A DNA stretch of 64,000 bases from contig AP026543.1 in the NCBI GenBank assembly GCA_026075535.2, positions 4,650,001 through 4,714,000 on the forward strand. The letters run 5' to 3'. Made by a program: the position numbers and the translations under genes. Below are positions 1-12,062 of this stretch, piece after piece. Every line of letters starts with the position of its first letter. Positions within the stretch are counted from its first letter, which is position 1. Source of the DNA: Tricholoma matsutake (lineage: Eukaryota > Basidiomycota > Agaricomycetes > Agaricales > Tricholomataceae). Under the pieces are notes generated by a model, which saw only the letters and a list, made by a program, of their open reading frames with translations, made no database searches and was not told where the DNA came from.

Positions 1-362
1 ATAATAGCGATTCAATGAGCAATGAGCTGCACCAACATCATAAGTCTTACTTCATTTTGCATGGCAAGTGCAACATTGTTTAATTCTTGTTCAACAGCTA
101 CATTTTGGTCCGCAGGGCTTTCCGCAGTTGCGCTTTGCATTACTTCCGTTTTTCAATGCTTCTTGGCGTCATTCATGGAGGCACTCTAACTGGTATAATA
201 GCGATTCAATGAGCAATGAGCTGCACCAACATCATAAGTCTTACTTCACTTTGCATGGTGAGTGCAACATTGTTTCATTCTTGTTCAACAGCTACATTTT
301 GGTCCATAGGGCTTTCTGCAGTTGTGCTTTGCATTACTTCCATTTTTTGATGCTTCTTGGAC
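1..362. repeat. Tandem duplication, period 194 bp
   Basis: A unit beginning ATAATAGCGATTCAATGAGC occurs at 1 and again at 195, and the two copies stay alignable for about 165 bp with scattered substitutions. The first copy is cut by the window edge, so the array may be longer. The open frame across it (68-451) is only a by-product of the repeat and shows no recognisable protein. Confidence 0.85.
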
Positions 363-969
363 TGCTAGACCTCTTTAGCTTTCTCCAGACTGCTGGAAAG
401 CTGTTTCTTTGTCTTCTGGCAACTATGCTTGTGAAAAGTATAGGCTTGTAGTACAGAGAACATGTGCCCACAAACACAGACTTGACACCAGGCTGGCGGC
501 AGGTCCATGGCAAGATAATGAGAATGGTGGTGGGCAGAACTCTGCTAACAGTGCGACGTCCAGAAACCTCAGCCTGACTGGAGGGCTCAACATGAGAAAA
601 TGATCGCTAGCATGTATGAGTCAATTTATGAATTGACAGTCCGAGTCCGATATTGCCAGATTAGTAAAAGGCCATAAATTTGGGTGCGCTATGGAGGCAT
701 TGTATTAGAATTCAAGTTAATGCTAAGGGATGAGTGAGCTTACTGTTGTCATTCCCATCAAACTTGCACTTTGAAGTTTCCTATTTCAAATTATCCCAAA
801 TCATCGGTGGATATCATCAATAGTTGTAGCACCATACCTTTGCTTTGACCATGTATGATGGGTTATACTAAAATGACTCAAGCTGGAAGTTGGGACAATG
901 TGGGGACTAATAAAACAGAAGGATGTTCACAGATAGTAAGATTTTACAAGATATACTATACATAGGTAA
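363..969. other. Stretch with no recognisable gene
   Basis: Only short open frames without recognisable composition are present. I see no RNA gene or repeat here. Confidence 0.5.
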
Positions 970-3040
970 TTATGGAAGCCGGGTAGGAACAACTGCGGCA
1001 TGGCCAAATAAACGATAGAAAGTTTGCATATAAAAACGAGTGATGTGGTCCTCAAGTTGCTGGACATCTGCTTCAGTATACATATTATGTGAGGCCAGAT
1101 CAGGTAGTAAAAGAGGCGTTGGCTTTGGTCCATCCCAATCCCTCATCAATGCCCTCACCGCCAGCAAAAATGGTAACCTTTCTCACCAGTCATGAGCTTG
1201 CAAACCAAAATTTGCCTGCTGTACATCGGTGACGACTAGCGAAGGTACATCAAAACACTTTAGCACCATAGCCTGCCGCTCATGTTCACTCCAGTGGGGT
1301 GACAAGCCTGAGGCATGCGTGTCAAGGGCCAAAAGCTCAAAGCAGAAATTAAGCTCAGTCAATTCCCATAGAATTTTCTGTGCCTCATCAACTGGCACTG
1401 TGGGACAACTGTCAGATGGTGGAGGACAAAGGTCAATCTGGAGTTCATCCAAAGCATCTGCAAAGATGGCCTTGACTTGTTCACGTTGACAAATTAAACT
1501 TGGCTCATGGCTGCATGCCACAAGCCCATCAAGAAGAAAATCACACCACTGTTGACTGGACAAGGGAGATGCTGAGCTTTCCACTGAAAATACTCATAAG
1601 ATGCAGGCAGGTTGAAATACTTTCCATGTGGCAAAGAATTTTGCATGGCGAGCCTTGTTGGTGGAAGCAAAAATCGCTGCCTCAGGAAATAGATAATGCA
1701 TGTGATAAGATGCCAGGGGTTCGTCCCTTTTAACTGCCTTCAATGCATCATGCCAGGCAGGAATTGGGAGTGGCATGAGGGGGCTCTCATACACATCAAA
1801 CTTGTTGTGGCCCGTTGGCAGATTTGAAGATTTCCGCTTATTATCTGTTGTGGGAGGGTGAGTTGACGGATGACAAAACAACTCTGGTTACTTATGAAGA
1901 ACTCCTTTTCCCTTACCCTTGTTGGCACCATATTGTTGGCTAACTCCCCCAATGGCCCTGGCGCCTGGTCCATCTTTTGATCTTACTAAGGCTTCTACGT
2001 GTCCTGATGCAGATGTATTCATTTCGCTGGCATGGAGGGCGGACAGATCCAGATAGTGCAGGAAGTTGTGAGCATACAGTAAGATTGCCTCATGCTTGTG
2101 ATGAGAACTAGCTGGGCCCCAGTATATAATAGGGTAATTGAAGCAGTGTGGCTCAAAGCAGATCCCATAGTGGTGCGGTACCATAAGTGGGACGACTGTG
2201 AGTATATTTGTTTGGCCAAGGTCTGAGGCCAGCCGTGTCAACCAGAACAGAAGGCCTGCATGGAAAAAGTCCTGCGCAATGCAAATATCATTGGTGAAAA
2301 CACCAACAGTGTCGGCAACTTCGACTGACGGGGAGCCCACTCCCAACCTAGTTGAGTCCATCTGGGGTTTGTACACCTCCATGTAATCCAACATTGCCAT
2401 TACATCAAGCCAACACCTTTGCACATCCCTCATGCCAAATGCCATCTGACGGAAGTTTGTCCATACTGACCCAAGACGGACGAGGCCATGCTCGATCATT
2501 TTAACCATTGGACCAAGGGTAGGCAGTGCCCGAGATTTGGATGAATTCGACATGAATGCTTGGACCTGAGATAACAAAATCGACACTGAACACTTCAGCT
2601 CACCCAGCTTTGAATCCGATAGCTTGCCAAGGCCCCAAATGGGGGATGCTGGGTCCCTCAAGGGTATAAAGTCCTTGTGCATAGGTTCCCACCATATAAT
2701 TAAATGGTCGGAAAGCGATTTAGCCCTAGGAATTGCACCGTGGTGACAGTTAAACACATTATAAGGCTGTGGCCAGAGAATAGGATCATCATCTGCATAG
2801 AGGCTGTCGGCGTGCATCATTACTTTACGGTCTCCAGCTGGCAGTTTGGGGATGAAGGTTCAATTAGGAGTGGTGACAAAATATTCTCTGTCGAAGAGGG
2901 AGCCCCAACTTTGCCATCCGTCGCACCAATGGGCCCTGTAAGAACACATTCAGTGGGGAAGCCATCACAAACTCAAGATTCAACACACTATAATCAACTT
3001 GAAACCTCAGCAAATCATCATCCACAAGCACGGCAGTCAT
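970..3040 (-). pseudogene. Decayed multi-exon gene, unknown Agaricomycete family
   Basis: Function unknown. Reading the minus strand, an ATG at 3040 opens a frame whose product runs through a Trp-rich stretch (WCDGWQSWGSLF) into the long exon ending at 1917. A clean GTAAGG...CAG intron (1916-1845) joins this to a second exon containing GHNKFDVYESPL. Coding then resumes at 1584-1183 and at 1167-970, presumably after further introns. Lesions: a one-base shift near 2945, an in-frame TGA at 2862-2860 where CGA fits, and two compensating shifts between about 1655 and 1555, where a well-formed peptide (KYFNLPASYEYFQWKAQHL) lies out of frame with its neighbours. The product resembles large Agaricomycete protein families annotated only as hypothetical; that resemblance is from memory. 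No catalytic motif was seen. It is divergent from the JmjC gene, about 600 bp away. Confidence 0.6.
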
Positions 3041-3182
3041 TTTGATGAGTTCCTGCTAGCCATGAGAATACTACTTAGTACTAGTAAGAGAGGTACAGGC
3101 AAGGGCTTACAAATGATGTAAATATAGCATTGAGCCTTCAAGTTCAAGGTGCCAAAGGCATCCACAGACAACTTGACAGAAT

Positions 3183-3451
3183 CCAAATGTAGGATTGAGT
3201 GATGAAAAGTCAGACTCAAGGCAGGTGACAAAAAGTCAGACCTGCAGGTGATGAAAAACAAGTAGGAGAAAATGGAGTGTGGAAAGAAGCGGCAAGCTTC
3301 AAGTTGGAAGTACACTTCAAGCTTTCAAGTTCAAGTTCAGGCTCAGGCTCTTGAACTTGAAATGTCTGACTCAGCTGTCTCAAGTTCTCATGCTAATGTA
3401 GGGTTAAGGTTAACCATGGGCAAATCTTACACAGCCACCGAAATTCAAGTT
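3183..3451 (+). repeat. Left inverted-repeat arm flanking the JmjC gene
   Basis: Bases 3183-3250 are the near-exact reverse complement of 9748-9816, sharing CCAAATGTAGG, GACAAAAAGTCAGAC and CCTGCAGG. Bases 3393-3451 are the reverse complement of 8320-8372, sharing GGTTAAGGTTAACCATGGGC. The blocks occur in mirrored order on the two sides of the gene. Another GTCTGACTT/GTCACCTGCA motif lies at 3545-3600. AAGCTTCAAGTTCAAG-type simple repeats sit between the blocks. Confidence 0.8.
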
Positions 3452-3638
3452 CAAAGTGGCAGCAGCCCTTGTTCTTGAAGCTTAAAGTCCAAGTCTCATT
3501 CTCATCATATCTTGCCATATTCCTGGCTGCAGTTAAAAGTGCTGGTCTGACTTTTCGTCACCTGCACTGGTGTTGAGTCTGACTTCTTGTCACTCAAGTG
3601 CCATAACTTGAAGTTCAAGGTTGCAGTGCTAGGCCAAA

Positions 3639-6600
3639 ATGGCTGACCAGGAGAAATTTCGTACCACAAGCACCTTTTTCAAAGACATTCCTTGGAAAAT
3701 GGATGTTGTCTCTGCCCCCGGTGGTCTTGATAAACTAGAAATGGCAGTATCTAATGTGTGTGTGAGTTGACTCACTTTTCAATTATTTTCTGTTAATGCT
3801 TATTCTGCTAAGGCATACTTGGGTGTGATTCGTGAGCAGGAGAACTTGTGCCAATCTGGGTCAACATACTTTACAGGAATGGAGAACTTGATGGTCCTGC
3901 AAAGATTTTGTCTAACCCGTGACTTTCCTGAGAAAAAGGCCAACATACTTGTGAAGGAACTTCTGAAGTATAGCCTCCTGGATGTAGTCGCATTTGTTTT
4001 TGATATGGCATCAGAGAGAAATTCCAAAGAAAGGGGGGAAGTGCCATTCATTGATAAGATTGTGCATCTCTTTTTCTCTGTAACACTACTTGCCTGTTTA
4101 AAAATATACCTCTCAGGGCCATGCAACTATGGGTGATGGGCCCAAAGTCATCAAAACTGCAATTGGAAGCATGGAATCTGATAGCACATATATGTTTCTT
4201 AATGCAACGACTGTTGATGATCGGCTCTCTGCCTGTTATCATGCAGTTTGTCATGCCACTGGGAATGTTCACAGGGCGAAGATTATCCAAAACTTTGTGG
4301 CTGCTGCATTTCATCTGTCCTATCTTCTCCAAGTACGTGTGCCACACTCTCCATATTTTTTTCCCCCAACACTTTAGTCATCAGGGTAATTTGTACTTGC
4401 CCAATGACAAGAACGATCTTAAGGAGGCACTTGGAAAGTAAAGGCATAATTTCATGACAGACCTTTCCTAATGTTCACAACATGTCAGATATGGCATTTC
4501 AGTAGACCACAAGAATTTTGACATAGCACCAGAAATGTTACAAAACCCTTTATTTATCGCTCTTGCCCTTTCACTGGTATTCCTCCTTGTCAATCGTTCA
4601 TTAATAAACGTGTCTTTTGGGAAGATGAAAATGTTTGAGGTATGAGAGCACTTGAAACTGGAAGGACGCCACTGATTCTTAAACATTATTATAGCTCTGG
4701 AAATCATTTGGTAACAAATGACCCACCATAATTAGAAAGGTTGAAAAACAACTATTAAGAGTTATATTTGATATTGCCACCATGAAAACAACTGTAACGA
4801 TTCCAGGGTTGTTGGTGGAAGCATTCACAGATATCTCTGCAATGGGTGTACATGATATATGTAATGATGATGCCAGTTGGTTCACAGCTGGTGAGACCTT
4901 CTTATATTATCTATGGACCGACTTTAATTTGATTTCTCAGATATCCGAATACTAAAGGTCCCCATTGTTACCTCTGAATATTGTGTGAACCATCATGTGG
5001 AGTCTCCTAATTCCTTTGCACATGGTGCAACCTCTGTACATGGTGGGCCTGGGGCTGCGGTGGATGCGGAAGAGGAGGAGGAGGAGGAGGAGGATGGTGA
5101 TGAGGACGAAAAACACGTTCACGAAGGATTGCGCCATCTTGGAGGTAGGAATTCTGAGGAAGATGATAGCTGTGGACAAGGAAATAGTGGCACTGCGAGA
5201 GGGGCTTATTGACACCAAAATGACCAAGGAAGTGCTCGACCAGAAAGGCTCACTGGCAACTCTGGCATGGATATTGCCATGGATAGAGCAAGTGATGTGG
5301 ATAGAGCAGGCATCACACAGCAAGTAGAACAATCAGGAAGATCTGGAGGGGAGGACGAGAATCCTAGTGCAATGGATGTTGATGTGGATACAGGAGATGT
5401 TGCAAACCAAGGAGAACAATCTGGTGCGGTGGATGTGGACATGAGAGAGGGCAGTATGAATGAGCACGACAAGGCTCCAAATGACGCAACTCCAGAATCA
5501 AGCCCCCACAAGATGCCTTCACCCTCCGATGATTCACTCTCCACTAAAAAGGACAGTCCAATCGCTGGAGAAAAGCGAAAGAACCCGACGTGAGAGGCAA
5601 AAACAAAGAAAACAGACCAATTGCCCCTTCCACCACCAAAAACAAAGTTAAAGTCAAGGTCAAGGCCAAGGCCAAAACCAAAACCAAAGCCTGAATCAAA
5701 AATTCAATCTGGACCACAGTCTGTAGATGCAGTGGAGCGCAACTATTTTGAGGAGATCAAATTCGGAGGTGTTAGTAGACTTGTTGATATCATCGACTTA
5801 ACGCAGGATATGGTCAGTCATTTGCCATCTTAAAAGAACACAATTTATCATCCTTTGCAGATTAAACCTGAAAAACCAAACCTTTCAAGAACTTGAAAGG
5901 CATGCATGGTTATATGTATAATAATTCATACCTAATAACTCATATTCCATCTATAGAAACGATTTGTAGGCAAATCAGTATCGCTATGGGCTCCTGGGAA
6001 GGATGACCCAGTTACATACACCCCATCATTCCATGTAAGCTCTACCTAGACTCATTCGCCACAATATAGTGACTTTTGGCACTCCCTTAGTTTGCTGATG
6101 AGCGCTCCATGTTCAAAATTATTCACAGTGCTGTCATAGCGGGCTATAAAGACGGCCGACCTCTGTGGATGGCTTGTCTGGAGGAGAGCGCATTTTGTAT
6201 ACTCTCAAAGCAGGAACTCGGGAGCAAGAGTGACCAAGAGATACAAGCAATATTCCACTGAAAACATGTTGTAATACATGACCAATTTGAGCCTACACTC
6301 GTTTTCGATGAAAAGGGTTTGAAAACATTAGGGGACCTGTACAAGTCTGTGATGATTCATGGTGTGTTTGAAGCATATTCTTGTTGTGTTTGGACATCCT
6401 GATTATGTGCCAGATTACTCAATTGAAAACTCCTTCAAAGCTGAATCATCTCGCCACCTGAAGGGTACTTTAGAAGATATGCTGAGGTGTCATAGGGAGA
6501 AAAGTAAAATCCTCAATGCACTGGACTTCCCAATGCTGTCTGCCCCTCATCCTCCCATGTCGTTTGCTTCTGATCTTGCAGCATTCAGTGCCACCATCAA

Positions 6601-8045
6601 TTTACCAATGTGTAGCCAGGCTATTTCATTTCCAATGGCAAGTACTAGATGGGGCCTTGCGGCAACATCAGGTGCCCACCATCTCTGGCATATTGATTGC
6701 AATGGCTTCTGCACTTACATCGACACCCAAACTGGCATGAAATGGTGGATCGTTGCAAAGCCCAAACCTGGGTCGATGCATTTCTCTGATGCTACGCTAT
6801 TCACTGAAGAATATGATATTTCTGCTGCCAATCTGGAGAAGTGGGACCTTGAGGCAGTCCTTCTTTGTCCCAGATCCCGAATGTAAGTTGTGTCTGCTTG
6901 GCACCCCCATATTCATAACCATTGTCCTATAGGTTAATGCAGCCAAACACACCGCATTTTGTTGTGACACCAGAATCTGCAATTTGTCATGGAGGTCATT
7001 TTTGCATGATGTCCACGATCCAAGACACAGTTTTCGGGCTTTATCATATGTTTGTTGCTAGCGAGAGGGTGACAAACACAGAACACAGTCATGATGCACA
7101 TCTTCTACTTTGAAGAATGGTTACTTATCTTCACTATATCCTCGTCAAGTGTGGGTCTAAACTAGATTTGTTGACGCCACCGCCCACTTGTCATATTCCC
7201 GATGTCTCCACCTTTGAAAGGGTGCTTGACCTGTTCATGTTATGCGTTGTCATGGAACTTGGGGATCTCATCAACCCTCTGGTGTACAGGAAGAAATATC
7301 GACATGGACCTAAACATGACCATGATCAGCTGTGCACTATCCATGCCCGTGGGCTATCTAGGGACCTTTGTCATTGGTGGTGTGCACACTATCTGTTTCT
7401 CGACCCTGAGAAGGAATCATTCATCGATGGTGGCCTTGTATTCAAGGACCTACTCTCCCAGCATATTGTAGCACTGATCTCGTATACTAAGACTATGGCA
7501 GAAGAGAATGATGCTCAAGGTGAAGTGTTGGAGTGCACAGCAGATGTTCTGATGGATTTACTGAAGAAGTATTTCCCTTATGATCTGCATTTTGGGGTTA
7601 GTGAGGGCTTTGAGTGGGCAGGACCAAGATACATTGTTAAGGCTAGGGCAGGAGTGTTATCCTCATACACGAGATGTAGGTATTACACTTTCTTTAAACA
7701 CAATCTACTTACAAAGACATTGCAGGCCATGATATCCTGAGCCTCGGGGCAACTCCTGTGGACCTGGACTTCGTACAGCAGTACAACGATCTGGTTATGG
7801 AATCAGATTCTGACATGAATTCCTCAGATGACTCTGACCACAACAGTGAAGAAAGCGATTCAGACAGTGATGATGAAGACCAGTCCAGTAGTGATGATGA
7901 TGGTGATCTGAGCAACTCAGATGATGATGGTATATCCAATGTTCAGACCGTCTTCACATGCTCACTGACAGATGTCATAGCTGATTGCTCACGTCCACAC
8001 AAACGCAGGAGATGCAGCACCCTACCATTGTTACAGTCACTTTAG
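3639..8045 (+). pseudogene. JmjC-domain (Fe(II)/2-oxoglutarate oxygenase) gene with acidic tail, three TGA lesions
   Basis: JmjC proteins are Fe(II)/2-oxoglutarate oxygenases, often histone demethylases. The ATG at 3639 gives a product starting MADQEKFRTTSTFF. Introns read by eye: 3762-3812, one ending just before 4120, one after 4332, 4891-4940, 6362-6413, 6883-6932 and 7676-7725, each about 50 bp. The JmjC core is encoded at 6414-7110. The metal-binding HxD is in LWHIDCNGF (His codon 6689, Asp codon 6695), and the distal His is in PNTPHFVV (codon 6955), followed by ICHGGHF. The middle (4985-5830) is acidic and Lys/Pro-rich, including a run of Glu near 5070. The tail (7800-7935) is a Ser/Asp/Glu-rich acidic segment followed by basic KRRR. 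In-frame TGA codons at 5210, 6259 and 7111 all sit where CGA restores the frame, so the copy is probably inactive. The N-terminal 300 residues match nothing I know. Inverted repeats flank the gene. Confidence 0.75.
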
Positions 8046-8319
8046 CATTGTCCAGTCCCTCTACGAGGTATCGATGCTTGCTCATACTCGTACGAGGGTC
8101 ATGAGTCTAAGGCTGTTGTATCATGATCACTGCGGCCAGTGTGATGGTGAACTTGAAGACCCAGTTCAGTGATACTCCCATAGGCAACATTTCTTCTATT
8201 TCAATCTCTGTGCACAGGTAGCATCTTTCTATATAACAGATTTTCTATGTATTTGTCTTCTTTCAATATGTCAGCTTGGCCTAGGACATTGAACTTGAAT
8301 TTTGGGACTGTGCCATCAA

Positions 8320-8372
8320 ATTTCAGTGGCTGTGTAACATTTGCCCATGGTTAACCTTAACCCTAACATGCT
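8320..8372 (-). repeat. Right inner inverted-repeat block
   Basis: Reverse complement of 3393-3451. It contains GCCCATGGTTAACCTTAACC and GTGGCTGTGTAA and lies about 275 bp after the JmjC stop codon. Confidence 0.8.
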
Positions 8373-9747
8373 TTCAAATACAAACTGCGAGTGTATTACT
8401 AAATTACTAAGCATCAAATTGTCGTGCAAGATTTTCCCAGCACGAGCTCATTCTGCTGGCTTTATTGCTGTTTCTTTGGTCAGCCATAGATTTGCCATGT
8501 TCAAATTTTCAATGTTGCTGCGGCCCCCTAATTACTAGTCAACGCCATCAGCCTAACCTTTACTGTACTCCTGACCGTTTTTTGGCTAATAATTGAATCT
8601 TGTGTTCTTATAGTCTTCTCATGCTCATTTTCAGTCATACTTTATTTAAAAAGAATTTGCCAGTCAGATTGGCGGCTATACAAAAGTAGCAGCCACTAGG
8701 TGACCTGCTCCATATGTATGTAATTATGAGGAAAAGACTCTGAGTCAGAGATTCCAGCATTCTGGTTCATTGCAGCAAATGATATCATCTCACAATATAG
8801 TGATATATGTGAGACAGCATGAGACTCGGACATTATAACTTATAAGTAGCCACTGGATCATGATCATATGATATATCACATACTTACTACCTCTTACTAC
8901 ACGATTCTACCCTACACTTGGCAGATCAGGTGCATTTCCATCTTAGGAACACTGGAGCTTCGCGGTAGCAGAGAGTCCCAGAGTCTTTTCTCATGTTTGT
9001 ATACAGTTTATAACTTGAACAGTGACTCCGAGTCGGACGCTGGTGTCCATTGTATCAACCCATCATTGTACCACCACCTCTTGATTTCAGTTCCAATGAC
9101 CACCAATTCAGTGCAGATACTTCGAAGCTCTCCTAATCAGGCAGAGCCTGACTCAGACTTGAATTTGGTGCTTCATATGAAATTTCAAAATCTCACCCTT
9201 CTTCTCTGCTTACTCACTACTATCAATCAGGGAAACGCCATACTCCCTGCCACAGATGCTCCTCCCATCCAGAATCTACCAGTCTGCAGAAAGGTTGATG
9301 CAGTGACAACTATTCTAGTGCGTAACGAAGAAGTCCTTGCCGCTACAGCATATGCTTCCAGTGGAAGTCTTGTAGTGGCCAGTGTGCTGCATGCAATGGC
9401 GCAACAGAGCTAACTTAGTAGCCGCTGCATTGTACCAGTAAACCAACAATCAACGCTACTTCATGTAAAATTACAATTGGACCCATTCATCTGCTCAGTA
9501 ATATATTGTCTTTTGCTTCCTAGCTCCTAGTACAATGAGAACATGGAGACTCCAGTGGCCTGATAGAACCTCCGAGCCTGAACTTGAAGCTTGAAGCTTG
9601 AAGGCTTGTCCGATCTCAATGTTAGGACATGTTTACACCCTTACATAATTATAAACAAGTCACAGGAAGTTCAAGTTGAAGTGGCAGTGCTCGACTTCTT
9701 GTTCAAGTTCTTCCTCACTTCTGCGTGTGCTGCTCTTACTTCCTGGC
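8373..9747 (+). other. Interval between the two right-hand repeat blocks
   Basis: No recognisable protein. An open frame at 8868-9413 (181 codons) lacks convincing features and is probably not a gene. Since the left arm holds the same two blocks only about 140 bp apart, this interval may be a later insertion into the right arm. I could not find its ends. Direct AAGCTTGAAGCTTGAAG repeats occur near 9585. Confidence 0.4.
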
Positions 9748-9816
9748 CCTGCAGGTCTGACTTTTTGTCACCTGCCCAGTTGTGTCTGACTTTTTGTCAT
9801 GCAACCCTACATTTGG
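9748..9816 (-). repeat. Right outer inverted-repeat block
   Basis: Reverse complement of 3183-3250. It has two GTCTGACTTTTTGTCA motifs and the CCTACATTTGG end. Confidence 0.85.
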
Positions 9817-9894
9817 GTTACCTCTGGCCCCTTGAACCTGTCAGCAGCTCGCCCTAGAGTCCTTGACAGGAATTTCAGTACATCCAAGTGTCAG

Positions 9895-10730
9895 ATGTCC
9901 CCTCGAGGTGAGATCCCCTTTACCCACTATATCAGTTACACAATGCCTGTCCATTGCTTGTGCCCAGGAAATCGGTGCAAGCAGCGCATAGCAACAGGGT
10001 GGCAGCTGATAAAAGATCAAGAGCTGACACATTTTCTATTTTAGTTCATCCTGAAGCCCATTCACCTCCACAAAGGTGTCAATGTTTCCTATATCTGATG
10101 TGGTTGGCTGAAGTACTTTGTTCCAGGGGTGCCCGGTCAAGCTGCTTGGTGGATGCACCTCCATGTATGCACCGGTGTTGGCTTGATGTAGCAGTGACGA
10201 TAAGCTTCTCAACATGTCCAATGGCACCAAGGTGAGAGCCTCCTTTCTTACCCTGCCCTGTCAAATATGCAATGCCCACCCTTTACTCTAGCCTGGGAAA
10301 TTGGCGCAAGCAACGTGTAGCTGTATGACAGCAGGCAATCAACAATTGAGAACTGACACATTTTTTAATTTACTTTAGTTCATCCCAAAGCCCATTCATC
10401 TTGACAAAGCTGTTAATCCTTCCCATATCTGATGCAGCGTTTGGCATTCAGGGTATGTGTCAGTGTTGGAAGGAAGTAGTGGCGATGACTCAGATGGGCT
10501 TCCCAAGGTGAGAGCCTCCCTTCTTACTCTGCCCTGTCAGGTATGCAATGCCCGCCCTTTACTCAAGCCTGGGAAATTGGCGCAAGCGACGTGTAGCTGT
10601 ATGGCAGCACATAATCAAAGATCAAAAGCTGACGTGCTTTCTAGCTTAGTTAATCCCTCAGCCATCTGAAAGGTATTTATATTTCTTATATCTGATGCGG
10701 GCAGCTAAAATGTCCTGGCCCAGGTGCACT
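9895..10730 (+). repeat. Three tandem copies of an intron-plus-exon-like unit
   Basis: Each unit has GGTGAGA(G/T)CC, then a conserved block (AATGCC..CCC, GGGAAATTGGCGCAAGC in units 2 and 3), then a T-rich TTTTAG or TTAG acceptor-like end, then an exon-like block around AAGCCCATTCA and ATATCTGATG. Units begin near 9905, 10230 and 10507. The arrangement looks like duplication of one intron together with its 3' exon. No protein family was recognised, and a TGA follows the ATATC of each exon-like block. Confidence 0.65.
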
Positions 10731-11324
10731 CAAGCATGTTCTTCTACTTGGCAGCCCATTCGTGCCTCTGTTTGCATGCCGTCTTTTTTTGCTTTGGCCA
10801 TGACACAACAGTACCTATGCAGCTACCCTTAATTTATATGCCATTCGAATGCATCATGCCTGCTCGTCCCCAAGTTCCCAACTTCAAGTTGGTCCCCACT
10901 GATTCCACATATTTCATCGGTCACTTTCACCATCTCATATACATAGCAGTCAAAGTCCAAATATGACATTAATGATAGTTGAAAATGAGTATTGATAAAT
11001 TTAATTATATCTAGCCTTTGACGCATGGTCATTGTGATGTATGCTAGGAAGTAAGGCATGCTTCTTGTTCTCTTAACCATTATTTTACCCTTATTCTACT
11101 AGTATGCCTCGAGGAATAAAGCCCTAAGACTTTGTGGTGTGCATGTTCATAATTTTCTGCTTCCTTGCATAGATGGGCTCCTGAGCCACCTATTTTCAGG
11201 ATCATCCCCATGTAACTGATGGGGTAAATGTTTTATGAGGGCAGGGCCATGCAACATGGTTGATTTGAAATCTAGAAGGGTATATACAAAATGATTGAAA
11301 TAAGAAGTCTAAATGATGGTTAGT
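10731..11324. other. Stretch with no recognisable gene
   Basis: Short open frames on both strands show no family resemblance. The sequence is AT-rich toward 11000-11320. Confidence 0.4.
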
Positions 11325-12062
11325 TTATCCATGCTGCCTTCCTTCCTCGCAGTCAGTTAGCTCCGAATCATCCTCCCTTTGCAGGCTGCAGTAGTGGCTA
11401 CGGAATGCTTGGTGCATCGTGATGAGCAAGCACACCTCACACTTGGCAAACAGGCCAAAGAATTCCACCTCCGTTAGCCCAGGCCTATCCATGGAATCAA
11501 GCTTCAAGAATTTGCACCAGTCGGTTTCATAACCAAGATCCACGTACTCAATGGAATGGGGCGCTTCGGCAGTTAAATCTATGGCCAGGGTTAGCTCAAA
11601 TGTTTCAGGATTGCTCTTCACTTACCTGCTTCTGCGTAGGTCCACTTCAATGGCCTTGGGATGCACTCTAATTCCCAGCGATGTAGAGCGGGAGGAGGGT
11701 GCAATGCATCACTTTCTTCATAATATGTGGTAAGTACTTTGAGCGCTGGAGAAGCCTCCCAACTTACCTCGAGGTGGAAACGTCCACACTGGAATGCCAA
11801 CCACCTGATATAGCCTCTGTAATGGCACTGGGCCGCTGTAAACACTTACTGCATTCTTCAGTACAGATGGAGACTGACCGATGTATCTGCATTGGCCATT
11901 TGCACATTCGGCAATGTACTCCCCGGCATAGCATCCAACAACCAGCATGTATATGGCTGCTTCAGTGAAGACCGGGTCTTCGCTAACCTGTTGAAGCAAC
12001 AGACACAAGCAGCTGGGCCCAAGGAATTGGTAATGCTCACGATGTTCACGCAGTGCGCCCGG
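11325..12062 (-). CDS. Unknown multi-exon protein with C-terminal C-x2-C-x11-H-x-C motif
   Basis: Minus-strand exons can be followed from about 12062 (ALREHREHYQFLG, then VFTEAAIYMLVVGCYAGEY and ECANGQCRY) through 11845-11618 (TTYYEESDALHPPPALHRW) to 11621-11325. The last exon ends with FAKCEVCLLITMHQAFRSHY followed by C, which is C-x2-C-x11-H-x-C and a plausible zinc site, then an acidic stretch. The 5' end is not fixed; frames up to 12312 may or may not belong. Three or more short introns are implied but their exact ends were not settled. I know similar sequences only as uncharacterised Agaricomycete proteins. No premature stop was obvious in the exons listed. Confidence 0.5.

Noticed and set aside
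5210..7113. TGA reassigned or read through as arginine
   Set aside because: Direct comparison of A and B shows CGA in one copy and TGA in the other at the same sites, and TGA also ends intact frames (gag of C at 63260). CpG deamination is simpler.
8868..9413. 181-codon frame as a gene
   Set aside because: No family resemblance, uneven composition, and it lies in the interval between repeat blocks.
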